NCBI GenBank assembly: GCA_041394705.1
Contig: JAWKHS010000029.1
Location: 1-53,261 of the forward strand
Direction of reading: 5' to 3'
DNA length: 53,261 nucleotides
DNA from: Vicinamibacterales bacterium
Lineage (GTDB): Bacteria; Acidobacteriota; Vicinamibacteria; Vicinamibacterales; UBA2999
The notes beneath the pieces were generated by a model that was given only the letters and a program-made list of their open reading frames with translations, was not told where the DNA came from and did no database searches. Below, one piece after another: positions 42,058 to 49,637 of this stretch. The first letter of the stretch is position 1. The number at the start of each line of letters is the position of its first letter. A program made the translations under genes and the position numbers.

Positions 42058-43410
42058 TCACATGGTGTTGCCGGGCTCGATGAGGTGGAAGGCCTCCTGC
42101 CGGCGCAGCACCCAGTCCCAAGTGCCGTCGGGCAGGATCGCGGCGTCTTCCTCCAGGGCGAACGTCACCTGCTGGCCGCCCCATTCCGGCACCGCGTGCT
42201 TCACGTTGAGCTCGATCGAGTGCCAGGTGTTCGGCCGGAACCGGTAGTCGCCGCGGACGGGCACGCCGCTCTGGTAGTCGGTCATGCCGATGGGCGGACC
42301 GGCGGCATGGCCGTGATAGCCGATCGCGTGGCAGTAGATCGACGGGACGAGTCCTTCCATGCGGGCCTGTCCGAGCGCATCGGCCAGGGCCTGGTTGCCC
42401 GTCCGGCCCACCTGGGCGAACTGCCGCGTCAGATCCTGCAGCCGGTTGGCCGCCTTCAGCCCGTCGCGCAGTCCCTGCGGCGCGGTCGTCTCGCCCGGCT
42501 TGAGCACGTACGCCAGGTGCTGGGTGTCGGTGGAGAAGCCCAGGTAGACCAGGCCGAAGTCCGTGTGGAGCATGTCGCCCGGCCGGATCACGAGGTCGTC
42601 CTTCGCCCCGCCCTTCCGGTGGATGGTGACCGAGGGATGGAACCACTTGCCCAGGCCCATCTCGACCACTCGCTGGCGCATCCACCACACCACGTCCTCC
42701 GTGGTGGTCTTGCCGGGCGTGATGACGTTGTTCGAGAACGCCTCGCCGATGACCATGTGGGCGACCCGCATCACGTGCCGGTAGGCGTCCAGCTCCTCGG
42801 GCATCTTGTATTCGAGCCAGCCCACCGCGAGCATCTCGGCCGACGTCACGCGGGCCGCGTACTTCGGCCCCAGCGCGTCGACGAGCAGGCGCTTCTCGTT
42901 CGCCGTCAGGCCGTCGGCGTGGTTCCATGCCTCGGACTCGTCGATGCCGATGACTGCCGGGTCCTTCTGCTCGACCAGCGTCCGCAGGCCCGCCCACTGG
43001 CCGTCGTTCGGCGTCTCGACCAGGGTGAAGAGCTTCTCGAGGTCGAAGCGTCCGACGGAATAGCGCTCGACGGGGCGTCCACCGCCCGGGTTGGAGAACA
43101 CGAGGATCGTGCGCCGCCGCGACGAGTAGGTGGTGAGCGGCGCCATCGACCGGAACACGGGGTCGTCGTTGTACTCGCGCGTGATCACGATCCACATGTC
43201 GATGCCTTCGCGCGTCATCAGCGCGGGCAGCACCGTGTCCAGCCGCTTCTGGATCCAGCCCTTCACGAGCGGCGCCTGTTCCCGGTGGGTCAGCACGCGC
43301 AGCGCGGGATCGGGATACACCGGCGCCTGGGCGTCGAGCGGCGTGCCGAGCAGCGCGGCGGCCAGGATCGGCGTCAGGATCGCGAATCGGAGGCGGGCGA
43401 GGTGGGACAT
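42058..43410 (-). CDS. M24 family metallopeptidase (Xaa-Pro aminopeptidase-like), exported
   Basis: The 450-residue protein has a signal peptide (LTPILAAALLGTPLDAQ), an N-terminal creatinase-like domain (about 35-170; LPALMTREGIDMWIVITREYNDDP) and a pita-bread M24 domain. Metal ligands visible are Asp284 (HTDFG), Asp295 (STDTQH), the His in the YHGHAAGPPIG segment, and Glu residues in HSIELNV and FALEEDAAI. M24 enzymes cleave Xaa-Pro peptides or related substrates with Mn or Co. An exported member fits the many periplasmic peptidases in this window. ATG at 43410 is chosen because a TACACT box lies 7 nt upstream, suggesting a leaderless mRNA. Confidence 0.92.
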   Translation of the reverse strand: MSHLARLRFAILTPILAAALLGTPLDAQAPVYPDPALRVLTHREQAPLVKGWIQKRLDTVLPALMTREGIDMWIVITREYNDDPVFRSMAPLTTYSSRRRTILVFSNPGGGRPVERYSVGRFDLEKLFTLVETPNDGQWAGLRTLVEQKDPAVIGIDESEAWNHADGLTANEKRLLVDALGPKYAARVTSAEMLAVGWLEYKMPEELDAYRHVMRVAHMVIGEAFSNNVITPGKTTTEDVVWWMRQRVVEMGLGKWFHPSVTIHRKGGAKDDLVIRPGDMLHTDFGLVYLGFSTDTQHLAYVLKPGETTAPQGLRDGLKAANRLQDLTRQFAQVGRTGNQALADALGQARMEGLVPSIYCHAIGYHGHAAGPPIGMTDYQSGVPVRGDYRFRPNTWHSIELNVKHAVPEWGGQQVTFALEEDAAILPDGTWDWVLRRQEAFHLIEPGNTM

Positions 43411-43417
43411 GTCCGGC

Positions 43418-43423
43418 AGTGTA
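43418..43423 (-). promoter_or_regulatory. -10 box TACACT, leaderless start of the M24 peptidase gene
   Basis: TACACT on the minus strand ends 7 nt before the ATG at 43410; no ribosome binding site lies between. Confidence 0.5.
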
Positions 43424-43552
43424 GACCAGTCGCTTCGCAGGATGGCACGCGGCGGGCGCCGGTCATCCGGTGCGTCGGGCCGCGCGCTGGCGCGGGTCTC
43501 GCCGCGTCCGATACGATGGACGGGAGGCCACCCCCGCCTCGCCGGCGACCCT

Positions 43553-44134
43553 ATGCGATCTTCGTGGCGATGGACTCTGCGGGTGGCGCGCGCGAGCGGC
43601 CGGCCTACCGCCGTCGCGGGCCTCACGGCCGCCGTCCTGCTCCTTGCGTCGCCGTCGGTGGCGCGTGCCGACGACCTTCGCGGCCGATGCGCCGATGGGC
43701 GGACGTGGACCGCCCGGTCGGAGGACGTCACCTCCATGCTCCGGACGCTCAACCAGGTGCGGCACGACGCCCGGCGGCCGCCCCTGGCACGTCTGCCGGT
43801 GCTCGACGCGATGGCGCAGGCCCACAGCGTGGACATGGCCTGCCGCGACTACTTCGATCACGTGACCCCGGAGAGGCGACGCCCGAAGGATCGCCTGAAG
43901 GCGATGGCCGGACGTAGCGCGCCCGACTGGGACCGCCTCGCCGAGGTGATCGGCACGAGCGGGACGGCCGCCCGCCAGGTGTCGCGCTGGCTCGGCAGCC
44001 GCGCCCACAAGCGGGCCGTCCTCGACGGCGCGCACGAACTCGTGGGGATCGGGCTCGTGCGCATCGATCACGGCTCGCACTACACCACGTACTGGACCGT
44101 CGAGCTCATGCACGAGCACGACGCGGATCCCTGA
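43553..44134 (+). CDS. Exported CAP (SCP/PR1-type) domain protein
   Basis: The 193-residue product has a signal peptide (GLTAAVLLLASPSVARADD, residues about 23-41) and a CAP domain. The metal-site signature is seen as HSVDMACRDYFDHVTPE, LAEVIGTSG, SRAHKRAVLDGAHELVGIGLV and YTTYWTVELMHEH. The four canonical residues (two His, two Glu) appear present. Bacterial CAP proteins of the YkwD type are secreted and of mostly unknown function. The ATG at 43553 lacks a close ribosome binding site; a TACGAT box lies at 43512-43517. It is divergent from the M24 gene and converges on an MBL gene. Confidence 0.85.
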   Translation: MRSSWRWTLRVARASGRPTAVAGLTAAVLLLASPSVARADDLRGRCADGRTWTARSEDVTSMLRTLNQVRHDARRPPLARLPVLDAMAQAHSVDMACRDYFDHVTPERRRPKDRLKAMAGRSAPDWDRLAEVIGTSGTAARQVSRWLGSRAHKRAVLDGAHELVGIGLVRIDHGSHYTTYWTVELMHEHDADP

Positions 44135-44154
44135 CGGCCACGCCTCGCTGACGA

Positions 44155-44173
44155 CGCGGGCGCCGTGCCCGCG
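44155..44173. terminator. Short hairpin between convergent CAP and MBL genes
   Basis: CGCGGGC / GCCCGCG, a perfect 7-bp stem with a 5-nt loop, lies in the 61-bp convergent gap. No T tract follows, so terminator function is tentative. Confidence 0.35.
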
Positions 44174-44195
44174 CCGCCAGCCACCGACGTCCCGC

Positions 44196-45650
44196 TCAGG
44201 ACGCCGATCGCGCCGCCGCCACGAGATCCGAGTACGGCGCCGGCGCGCCGTGCAGGGGCAGGATCCGATTCACCCGCAGGTTCAGCCGCTCGACGTGCTC
44301 GAGGAGGTTCGCGGCGTACGGATGGTAGCTGCCGCCGGGACTGAAGGCGTCCACCTCGATGAGCAGGCGCTCGGCCGGCAGGTGCGCCATGAGCATCGTC
44401 TCGCTGTGCGGGTTGCCGGCGACGTGATAGAGCGCCAACGTCCGGGTGCCATCGGAGATCGTCGTGGATGCGCCGACGGTCTCGACGGTGACTGGTTTCG
44501 GCGACCGGGCGAGTGCGTCCGGCGCGATCGTGGCAGGCCGCGCCGCCGTCTCTCGGACGAAGTCCGCGTTGCCTTCCTGGGTCACGATCGTCAGCCCCTC
44601 GGCGATCGCCGCGCGCAGCCCCGTGGAGTGATCGAAGTGGTGGTGGGTCATCACGAGGTGCGTCAGCGGCGTGCCCGGCCGGAGCTCGCGCGCCCTGGCG
44701 ATCGCCGCGAGCGCCCGCGCCTCGCTCTGCGGCGCCTCGATCATCACCAGCCGATCCGTGAACGCCACGACGACGCTGTGATGCGACTGCCCGGCCAGCA
44801 GCCACACGCCGGGCGCCTCCTCCGTGACGACGATGTTCACGGCCCCGGCGGGCGGCTCCGCGCTCGCGGCCTCGGCCGGCGCCGCCAGCGCTCCGCCCCC
44901 GGCGACGCGGCTGGCCACCTCGTACTCGCCGGTCGTGAAGTCGTCCACGGCCGTCGTGATTCTGGTGGGCAGCTGCAGGCCCCCGGCGGCCGCGTAGTTC
45001 GCGAAGGTCGTGGTCAGCAGGACGTCGCCGAGGTTGGGGTGCGTGCCCTTCGAGACGATCCGCACGGGGTGGCTCCCGGCGTCCAGCACCAGGAACAGCC
45101 GGCCGTCGGCCGTGTCCACCGCGATGCCACGCTCGCCCTCGCGCACGAGCCCCACGGGGAGGCCGTCCAGGGACAGCCGCGCGTTCGCCGCCAGCGCCGC
45201 CCGGACGAGGACCAGCGGGTGGTGATAGCGCTCGACACGGCGCTCCGCGGCCACCGCGACGGCGGCGCGGGTGGGCCGCCCGCCATTACTGGCGTTGTAG
45301 GCGATGTCGCCGTCCACGCCCTGCGACTGCGTCTGGGCCTGCGGGCCCTGGAAGTACGCGAAGTTCGGCGTCCTCGTCTGGGTGACGCGCAGGCGCGGCG
45401 CCGTCAGGTCGTACTCGCGGGTGTAGGCACGTACCGCAAAGGTCTGCTCGGCAAGGCCAGGCCGGAGGTCCTGTCCCAGGTTGAACTGCCGCCCGGTGCC
45501 CTCGATGGTCAGTACGGCCACACCCTCGACGGCCGCCCTCCCGCCGAGCGCCGTGGCCGCATCCTGGACGACCTGAGCCTCGGGAGACAGCCGCGCGCAT
45601 CCGCCCACGGCGGCCAGTACGCCCACGACCACCAGACACCGTCGCGCCAT
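44196..45650 (-). CDS. MBL-fold metallohydrolase lipoprotein
   Basis: The 484-residue product has a lipoprotein signal (VLAAVGGC). Residues about 20-270 are a beta-rich domain that does not resemble a known enzyme (VEGVAVLTIEGTGRQ, GRLFLVLDAGSHPVRIVSKG). The C-terminal 200 residues are a metallo-beta-lactamase fold with the zinc motif His336-His-His338-Phe-Asp340-His341 (LTHLVMTHHHFDHSTG), NPHSETMLMAHLP and ILPLHGAPAPYSD. The family includes hydrolases of many ester, thioester and lactam bonds; the substrate is unknown. ATG at 45650 follows GGGGTG by 5 nt. It is divergent from the first LuxR gene. Confidence 0.88.
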   Translation of the reverse strand: MARRCLVVVGVLAAVGGCARLSPEAQVVQDAATALGGRAAVEGVAVLTIEGTGRQFNLGQDLRPGLAEQTFAVRAYTREYDLTAPRLRVTQTRTPNFAYFQGPQAQTQSQGVDGDIAYNASNGGRPTRAAVAVAAERRVERYHHPLVLVRAALAANARLSLDGLPVGLVREGERGIAVDTADGRLFLVLDAGSHPVRIVSKGTHPNLGDVLLTTTFANYAAAGGLQLPTRITTAVDDFTTGEYEVASRVAGGGALAAPAEAASAEPPAGAVNIVVTEEAPGVWLLAGQSHHSVVVAFTDRLVMIEAPQSEARALAAIARARELRPGTPLTHLVMTHHHFDHSTGLRAAIAEGLTIVTQEGNADFVRETAARPATIAPDALARSPKPVTVETVGASTTISDGTRTLALYHVAGNPHSETMLMAHLPAERLLIEVDAFSPGGSYHPYAANLLEHVERLNLRVNRILPLHGAPAPYSDLVAAARSAS

Positions 45651-45756
45651 GTGTTCACCCCCCCGCCCGTCAGCCTAGTCGCGAGTGCACGACGAATTCC
45701 AGCAGGGCAGACCAAAGTCCCAAAAAACGATACTCGGGTCCGTCCACAGAGCCAGA

Positions 45757-46557
45757 ATGGGTGCGCGATCGACACGCCCGTCGGTCGGCGATGTGCGTTC
45801 CGAGGGATGGTCCTCCCCCGGTCCCGATCGTCGCCGCGCGTTCCGGCCGTCGGCCCCGGGTCGGCGTCGGGAGGACCTCGCCCGTCTGGCAGGTCTGGCC
45901 GACCGCGCAGGGGCCGGCCATGTCCGCGTCTCGCTCGTCTGCCGTCCGGGGCTGTTCGCGGCGACGCTCGCCGAAAGCCTGTCGCGGTGCGCCGACCTCG
46001 TCGTGTGCGAGCCCGGCGACGCGGCCGGCATGGCGGCCGGCGACTGGGTCACGCGGCACGTGATCGTCGCCGAGCTCGATCGCTTCCTGCAGGGACCACC
46101 GGAGTTCCTGGCCCACGGCAGCCACGCCCGGCTCCTGCTCCTGGCATCCGCCACGACATCCGCCCGCGTGCTGGACGCGCTGCGGCTTGGCGCGTGGGGC
46201 GTGGTTCGTTTCGATGCGCACCCCGAGGAGCTGCTGGCCCTCATCCGCGCGGCCGGCGCCGGACAGGCATGGGACGAGCTGCGGTATGCCGGGCAGTTCC
46301 TGAAAGAGGTGCGCCGGGACGGCGGTGTCGAGCCCCTGCTGTCGGCGCCCGTCGCCCTGACTCCGCGCGAACTCCAGGTGGTGGCGGCCCTCGTGGGCGG
46401 CGCGAGCAACGCCGCCATCGCCGGCAACCTCGGCCTGCGCCCACAGACGATCAAGAACCGCCTGTCGACGATCTTCGACAAGGTGGGGGTCTCCAGCCGT
46501 CTGGAGTTGGCGCTGTACGCCGTGCACCACCGGCTGGCGGACGCGCCGAAGTCCTGA
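45757..46557 (+). CDS. LuxR/NarL-type regulator with a degenerate receiver domain (copy 1)
   Basis: The product is about 266 residues from ATG 45757 (a GTG at 45685 would add 24). A 50-residue disordered N-terminus is followed by a receiver-like domain beginning VRVSLVCRPGLFA. The acidic pair expected there is Val-Cys, the phospho-acceptor Asp is replaced by Glu (HVIVAELDRF), and the conserved Lys is Phe (GVVRFDA). It therefore cannot be phosphorylated in the usual way. The C-terminal LuxR helix-turn-helix (LTPRELQVVAALVGGASNAAIAGNLGLRPQTIKNRL) is intact and highly like that of the next gene. Both are on the plus strand, 155 bp apart, and are clear paralogues. Confidence 0.85.
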   Translation: MGARSTRPSVGDVRSEGWSSPGPDRRRAFRPSAPGRRREDLARLAGLADRAGAGHVRVSLVCRPGLFAATLAESLSRCADLVVCEPGDAAGMAAGDWVTRHVIVAELDRFLQGPPEFLAHGSHARLLLLASATTSARVLDALRLGAWGVVRFDAHPEELLALIRAAGAGQAWDELRYAGQFLKEVRRDGGVEPLLSAPVALTPRELQVVAALVGGASNAAIAGNLGLRPQTIKNRLSTIFDKVGVSSRLELALYAVHHRLADAPKS

Positions 46558-46597
46558 GCCCGCGCGGCGATCCCGGAAGAACGACGATCCGGACGAA

Positions 46598-46620
46598 CTA
46601 GGTACCTAGGTCCTGGTACC
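46598..46620. promoter_or_regulatory. Palindromic site upstream of the second LuxR gene
   Basis: A perfect 12-bp palindrome CTAGGTACCTAG (46598-46609) is followed by a second GGTACC (46615-46620), so AGGTACC and GGTACCT also form an inverted repeat with an 8-bp spacer. Likely a regulator binding site in the region between the paired LuxR genes. Confidence 0.5.
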
Positions 46621-46711
46621 TTGAGACCCTATCTGAGCGGCAGGGAGTCGGGACATCATCCCGTCGTCCGCGGGGCGTCCATCCGACTTCCCGTACCGTG
46701 GGCGACCCTTC

Positions 46712-47521
46712 GTGCGGGAGACAGCGACGGCTCAGGAGCAGTCCGAACGGCATGCCGCGGGCCGGGAGTCCCCGCGCCAGGGGCTGCCTGGTACTCCCGG
46801 GCGGCGCGCCTCCGACACGTCATCCGACGATCCCGCGTCCGATGGCCGTGCGCGTCTCCGCGTGGCCCTCTCCTGCCGGCCGGCGCTCTTCTGCGCGATC
46901 CTGGCCGACTACCTGACGCACGCGCCCGGTATCGAGGTGGTCGCGGCCGCGGTCCAGTACGCGGACCTCCTTGGGACCCTCCACGTCCTCGCGCCCCACG
47001 TCGTGGTCGTGGACCTCGACGCCTTCCTGGCCCACCTGGACGTGTTCCGCCAGGTGACGACCTCACCGGACGGACCGCGCGCGCTCGTGGTCGCGTCGCC
47101 CGACGATGCCGACGCGGTCGTGGAGGCACTGCGGGCGGGTGCCTGGGGCGCCGTGTTCCGCACCGCCGATCCGACGCAGCTCGTCTCGTTGATCCGCGCC
47201 GCCGCGTCCGGGCTGGCGTGGGAGAGCCTGGACTATGCGGGACACCTCACCCGGTCCCTCACCCGCGTGCCAACGGGCGACGGCGGCATCCGGCGGGCCG
47301 TCCTCACGGATCGCGAACGCCAGCTCGTGGCCGAGCTCGTCGCGGGCGCCTCCAACGCGGACATCGCGAGTGCGCTCGGCCTTCGGACGCAGACGGTGAA
47401 GAACCGCCTCTCGGCCATCTTCGACAAGGTGGGCGTGTCCACGCGCCTCGAACTCGCGCTCTACGCCGTCCGGCACGGGTTGGTCGACCGCCAGCCACCG
47501 CCAGACGGCGGGACTCCGTAG
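46712..47521 (+). CDS. LuxR/NarL-type regulator with a partly degenerate receiver domain (copy 2)
   Basis: The 269-residue product (GTG start at 46712) has a disordered N-terminus of about 45 residues, then a receiver-like domain (LRVALSCRPALFCAILADYL). The acidic pair is replaced by Ser-Cys. The acceptor Asp is kept (HVVVVDLDAF), and the Lys position is Arg (GAVFRTA). The LuxR helix-turn-helix is LTDRERQLVAELVAGASNADIASALGLRTQTVKNRLSAIFDKVGVSTRLELALYAV-like and nearly identical in its last 30 residues to copy 1, so the two probably bind similar DNA. The gene ends 18 bp from the convergent MFS gene. The targets are unknown; the palindromic site at 46598 is a candidate. Confidence 0.85.
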   Translation: MRETATAQEQSERHAAGRESPRQGLPGTPGRRASDTSSDDPASDGRARLRVALSCRPALFCAILADYLTHAPGIEVVAAAVQYADLLGTLHVLAPHVVVVDLDAFLAHLDVFRQVTTSPDGPRALVVASPDDADAVVEALRAGAWGAVFRTADPTQLVSLIRAAASGLAWESLDYAGHLTRSLTRVPTGDGGIRRAVLTDRERQLVAELVAGASNADIASALGLRTQTVKNRLSAIFDKVGVSTRLELALYAVRHGLVDRQPPPDGGTP

Positions 47522-47539
47522 GCGCGGAACGACCAGGTC

Positions 47540-48772
47540 TCACCCGGGCCGCAGCGTGTGCAACGGCCCGATGCGCGTCAGGATGGGCCACGCGCGGTGG
47601 ATGGCGGCCACCACGATCAGCACGCCGACGCCGCCGCCCACCACCGATACCACCGGCCCGAAGAGCGCCGCGGTGACGCCGCTCTCGAAGGCGCCGAACT
47701 CGTTCGAGAAGCCCACGAACACCGACTTGATGGCGGACACCCGCCCCCTCAGCTCGTCGGGCGTGATGACCTGTTCGAGGGTCAGGCGGATGACCACGCT
47801 GATCGAGTCGAACACGCCGGTCGCGAAGAGGCACGCCATCGACAGCAGGAAGTCCTTGGACAGGCCGAGGCCGATCGTGGCCACGCCGTAGCCCGAGACG
47901 GCCGTCAGCAGCACGCGGCCCGGGTGCTGCCACGGGCGGAGGCGGGTCTGCACCAGGCCCGTGAGCGTGGCGCCGACAGCGGGCGCCGCCCGCAGCCAGC
48001 CGAGCCCCGCCGGACCGACCTGCAGGATGTCCTTGGCGAAGATGGGGAGCAGCGCCGTGGCGCCCCCGAGCAGGACGGCGAAGAGGTCCAGCGTGATGGC
48101 GGCCAGGTAGATCGGCGTGGCGCGGACGAAGCGGAAGCCCTCGAACGCGCCGCGCCAGCCGCTGGTCGTGGCCGTGGGCAGCGGATGCACCTCGGGCAGC
48201 CGCAGCAGCTGGATCACGAAGAGCAGCTGGCCCGCCGCCGCCACGGCGAGCGCGAGGGCGGCGCCGTTGGTCAGCGCGATCAGCCACCCGGCGAGCGCCG
48301 GGCCGGTCACGGCGGCCATCTGGAAGGTGGACGACACCCACGCGTTGGCGTTGGCGAACTCCGCCGGCGTCAGGAGGCGCGGCAGGATGGTGACGGCCGC
48401 CGGCGTGGCGAACGCCCGCGCCGCCCCCACGAACACGAGCAGGCCGTAGATGGGCGCGACCGACGTGGTGGTGCCGGCGGCCAGGGCCATGAGGGCGGTC
48501 GCGAGGGCCAGCGTGGCATGGCCCAGCGCCGCCACCCTCCGGCGGGGGAACCGGTCCGCCACGGTGCCCGTGATCGGCATCAGCAGGAAGACCGGCGCCA
48601 GCTCGGTGGCCCCGAGCAGGCCGAGCGCCCACGCGCTGCCGGTCAGCTCGTAGAGGTGCCAGCCGATCGACACCGACATCATCTGCAGTCCCAGGACCGC
48701 GCCGAAGCGCCCTCCGGCAAACCGGCGGACGATCGGATTGCGCAGCGCGGCGTAGGCGTCGAGCGACGACAT
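47540..48772 (-). CDS. MFS transporter of the EntS-like (MFS_3) group
   Basis: The 410-residue protein has about 11-12 transmembrane helices and the features of the MFS_3 / enterobactin-exporter-like group: an N-terminal amphipathic FAGGRFGAVLGLQMMSVSIGWHLYELTGSAWALGLLGATEL, the loop motif GTVADRFPRRRVAALGH between helices 2 and 3, and ITPDELRGRVSAIKSVFVGFSNEFGAFESG in the second half. Members export siderophores, drugs or metabolites. A siderophore receptor gene is 6 kb away, but no siderophore biosynthesis is seen, so the substrate is open. ATG at 48772 has a TAAGAT box 14 nt upstream (48787-48792) and a very short leader. Confidence 0.88.
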   Translation of the reverse strand: MSSLDAYAALRNPIVRRFAGGRFGAVLGLQMMSVSIGWHLYELTGSAWALGLLGATELAPVFLLMPITGTVADRFPRRRVAALGHATLALATALMALAAGTTTSVAPIYGLLVFVGAARAFATPAAVTILPRLLTPAEFANANAWVSSTFQMAAVTGPALAGWLIALTNGAALALAVAAAGQLLFVIQLLRLPEVHPLPTATTSGWRGAFEGFRFVRATPIYLAAITLDLFAVLLGGATALLPIFAKDILQVGPAGLGWLRAAPAVGATLTGLVQTRLRPWQHPGRVLLTAVSGYGVATIGLGLSKDFLLSMACLFATGVFDSISVVIRLTLEQVITPDELRGRVSAIKSVFVGFSNEFGAFESGVTAALFGPVVSVVGGGVGVLIVVAAIHRAWPILTRIGPLHTLRPG

Positions 48773-48944
48773 GAACGGGCGAGGCGATCTTACCGGCCGG
48801 CCGCCCGCCCGCAACCGGCGAGGGTCCGGGCGCCGCCGAAGCGGTTGCGCAGGCACGCCAAACCCGATAGCGTCCCGTCGGGCGGTCCCGGCTGTCCCGG
48901 CGCCAGAGGGCGAGGGGCAGGGACCGCGCGTTCGGAGGAGAGCC

Positions 48945-49520
48945 ATGACGCGCTCGATGTGGATGGGAATGGTCTTGGGGGCCTGGATGCTGGCGTCGCC
49001 CGCGGGCAGCGCCGCCCAGTCACCGGCGTTCAAGGTGCTGGCCACGAGCCGCACCGCGACGATGGAGAAGGAGATGAACGAGGCCGCCAGGATGGGGCTC
49101 CGTTTCGGCGCCGTGATGGGCGGCGAGACGGCCGCCGGCGGCAAGGAAGTCGTGGTCGTGATGAAGCGGCCGGATGGCGACTCGGCGCCGTTCCAGTACC
49201 GCCTCCTCGCCACGTCGAAGACCTCGACGATGAAGCGCGAACTGCAGGACGCCGCCGACGCCGGCTACGTCTACGTCGGCCAGACGGTGTTCGAGACGCT
49301 GTTCGGAGGCAAGGAGGTGGTCTGCATCCTGGAGCGCCAGGAGGGGAACCGGGGCGACTCGGGGTTCGAGTACGAGCTGCTCGCCACCAACAAGACGTCC
49401 ACCATGGACAAGGAGCTGCAGAAGGCCGCGGCGGACGGGTTCGAGCTGGTCGGCCTCACCCTGGGGCAGACCGCGCTCGGGGGTTCGGAGCTCGTGACGA
49501 TCCTCCGCCGCAAGCGCTGA
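48945..49520 (+). CDS. Exported protein made of three tandem 45-50-residue repeats
   Basis: The 191-residue product starts at ATG 48945 with GGAGGAG just upstream and has a signal peptide ending GSAAQ (residue 25). The rest is three copies of one module at residues 29-74, 83-131 and 141-189. Each reads approximately [F]-x-x-LLATSKTSTMxxELxxAAxxG[Y/F]xxVGxTxxxTxxGGxExVxILxR; copies 2 and 3 are the closest. The module resembles DUF4177-type small beta-alpha domains, but a triplication in a secreted protein is not one I know. No catalytic residues stand out. The gene stands alone between the divergent MFS gene and the Oar-like receptor. Confidence 0.82.
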   Translation: MTRSMWMGMVLGAWMLASPAGSAAQSPAFKVLATSRTATMEKEMNEAARMGLRFGAVMGGETAAGGKEVVVVMKRPDGDSAPFQYRLLATSKTSTMKRELQDAADAGYVYVGQTVFETLFGGKEVVCILERQEGNRGDSGFEYELLATNKTSTMDKELQKAAADGFELVGLTLGQTALGGSELVTILRRKR

Positions 49521-49572
49521 TCACGCCGGGCACGAACCGTCGCCAGGCTGGGCTCGCGAGTCCCGCTACCTG

Positions 49573-49578
49573 TACTAT
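49573..49578 (+). promoter_or_regulatory. -10 box TACTAT for the Oar-like receptor
   Basis: TACTAT followed by AC gives a good -10 box, with a leader of about 55 nt to the ATG at 49638. AAGGAG lies 5 nt before the ATG. No convincing -35 hexamer. Confidence 0.4.
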
Positions 49579-49637
49579 ACGGGCGCCCGTGGCGGCCATC
49601 GCCGGCCGGCCGGGCAGACCGTCTCCAAGGAGCGCTC

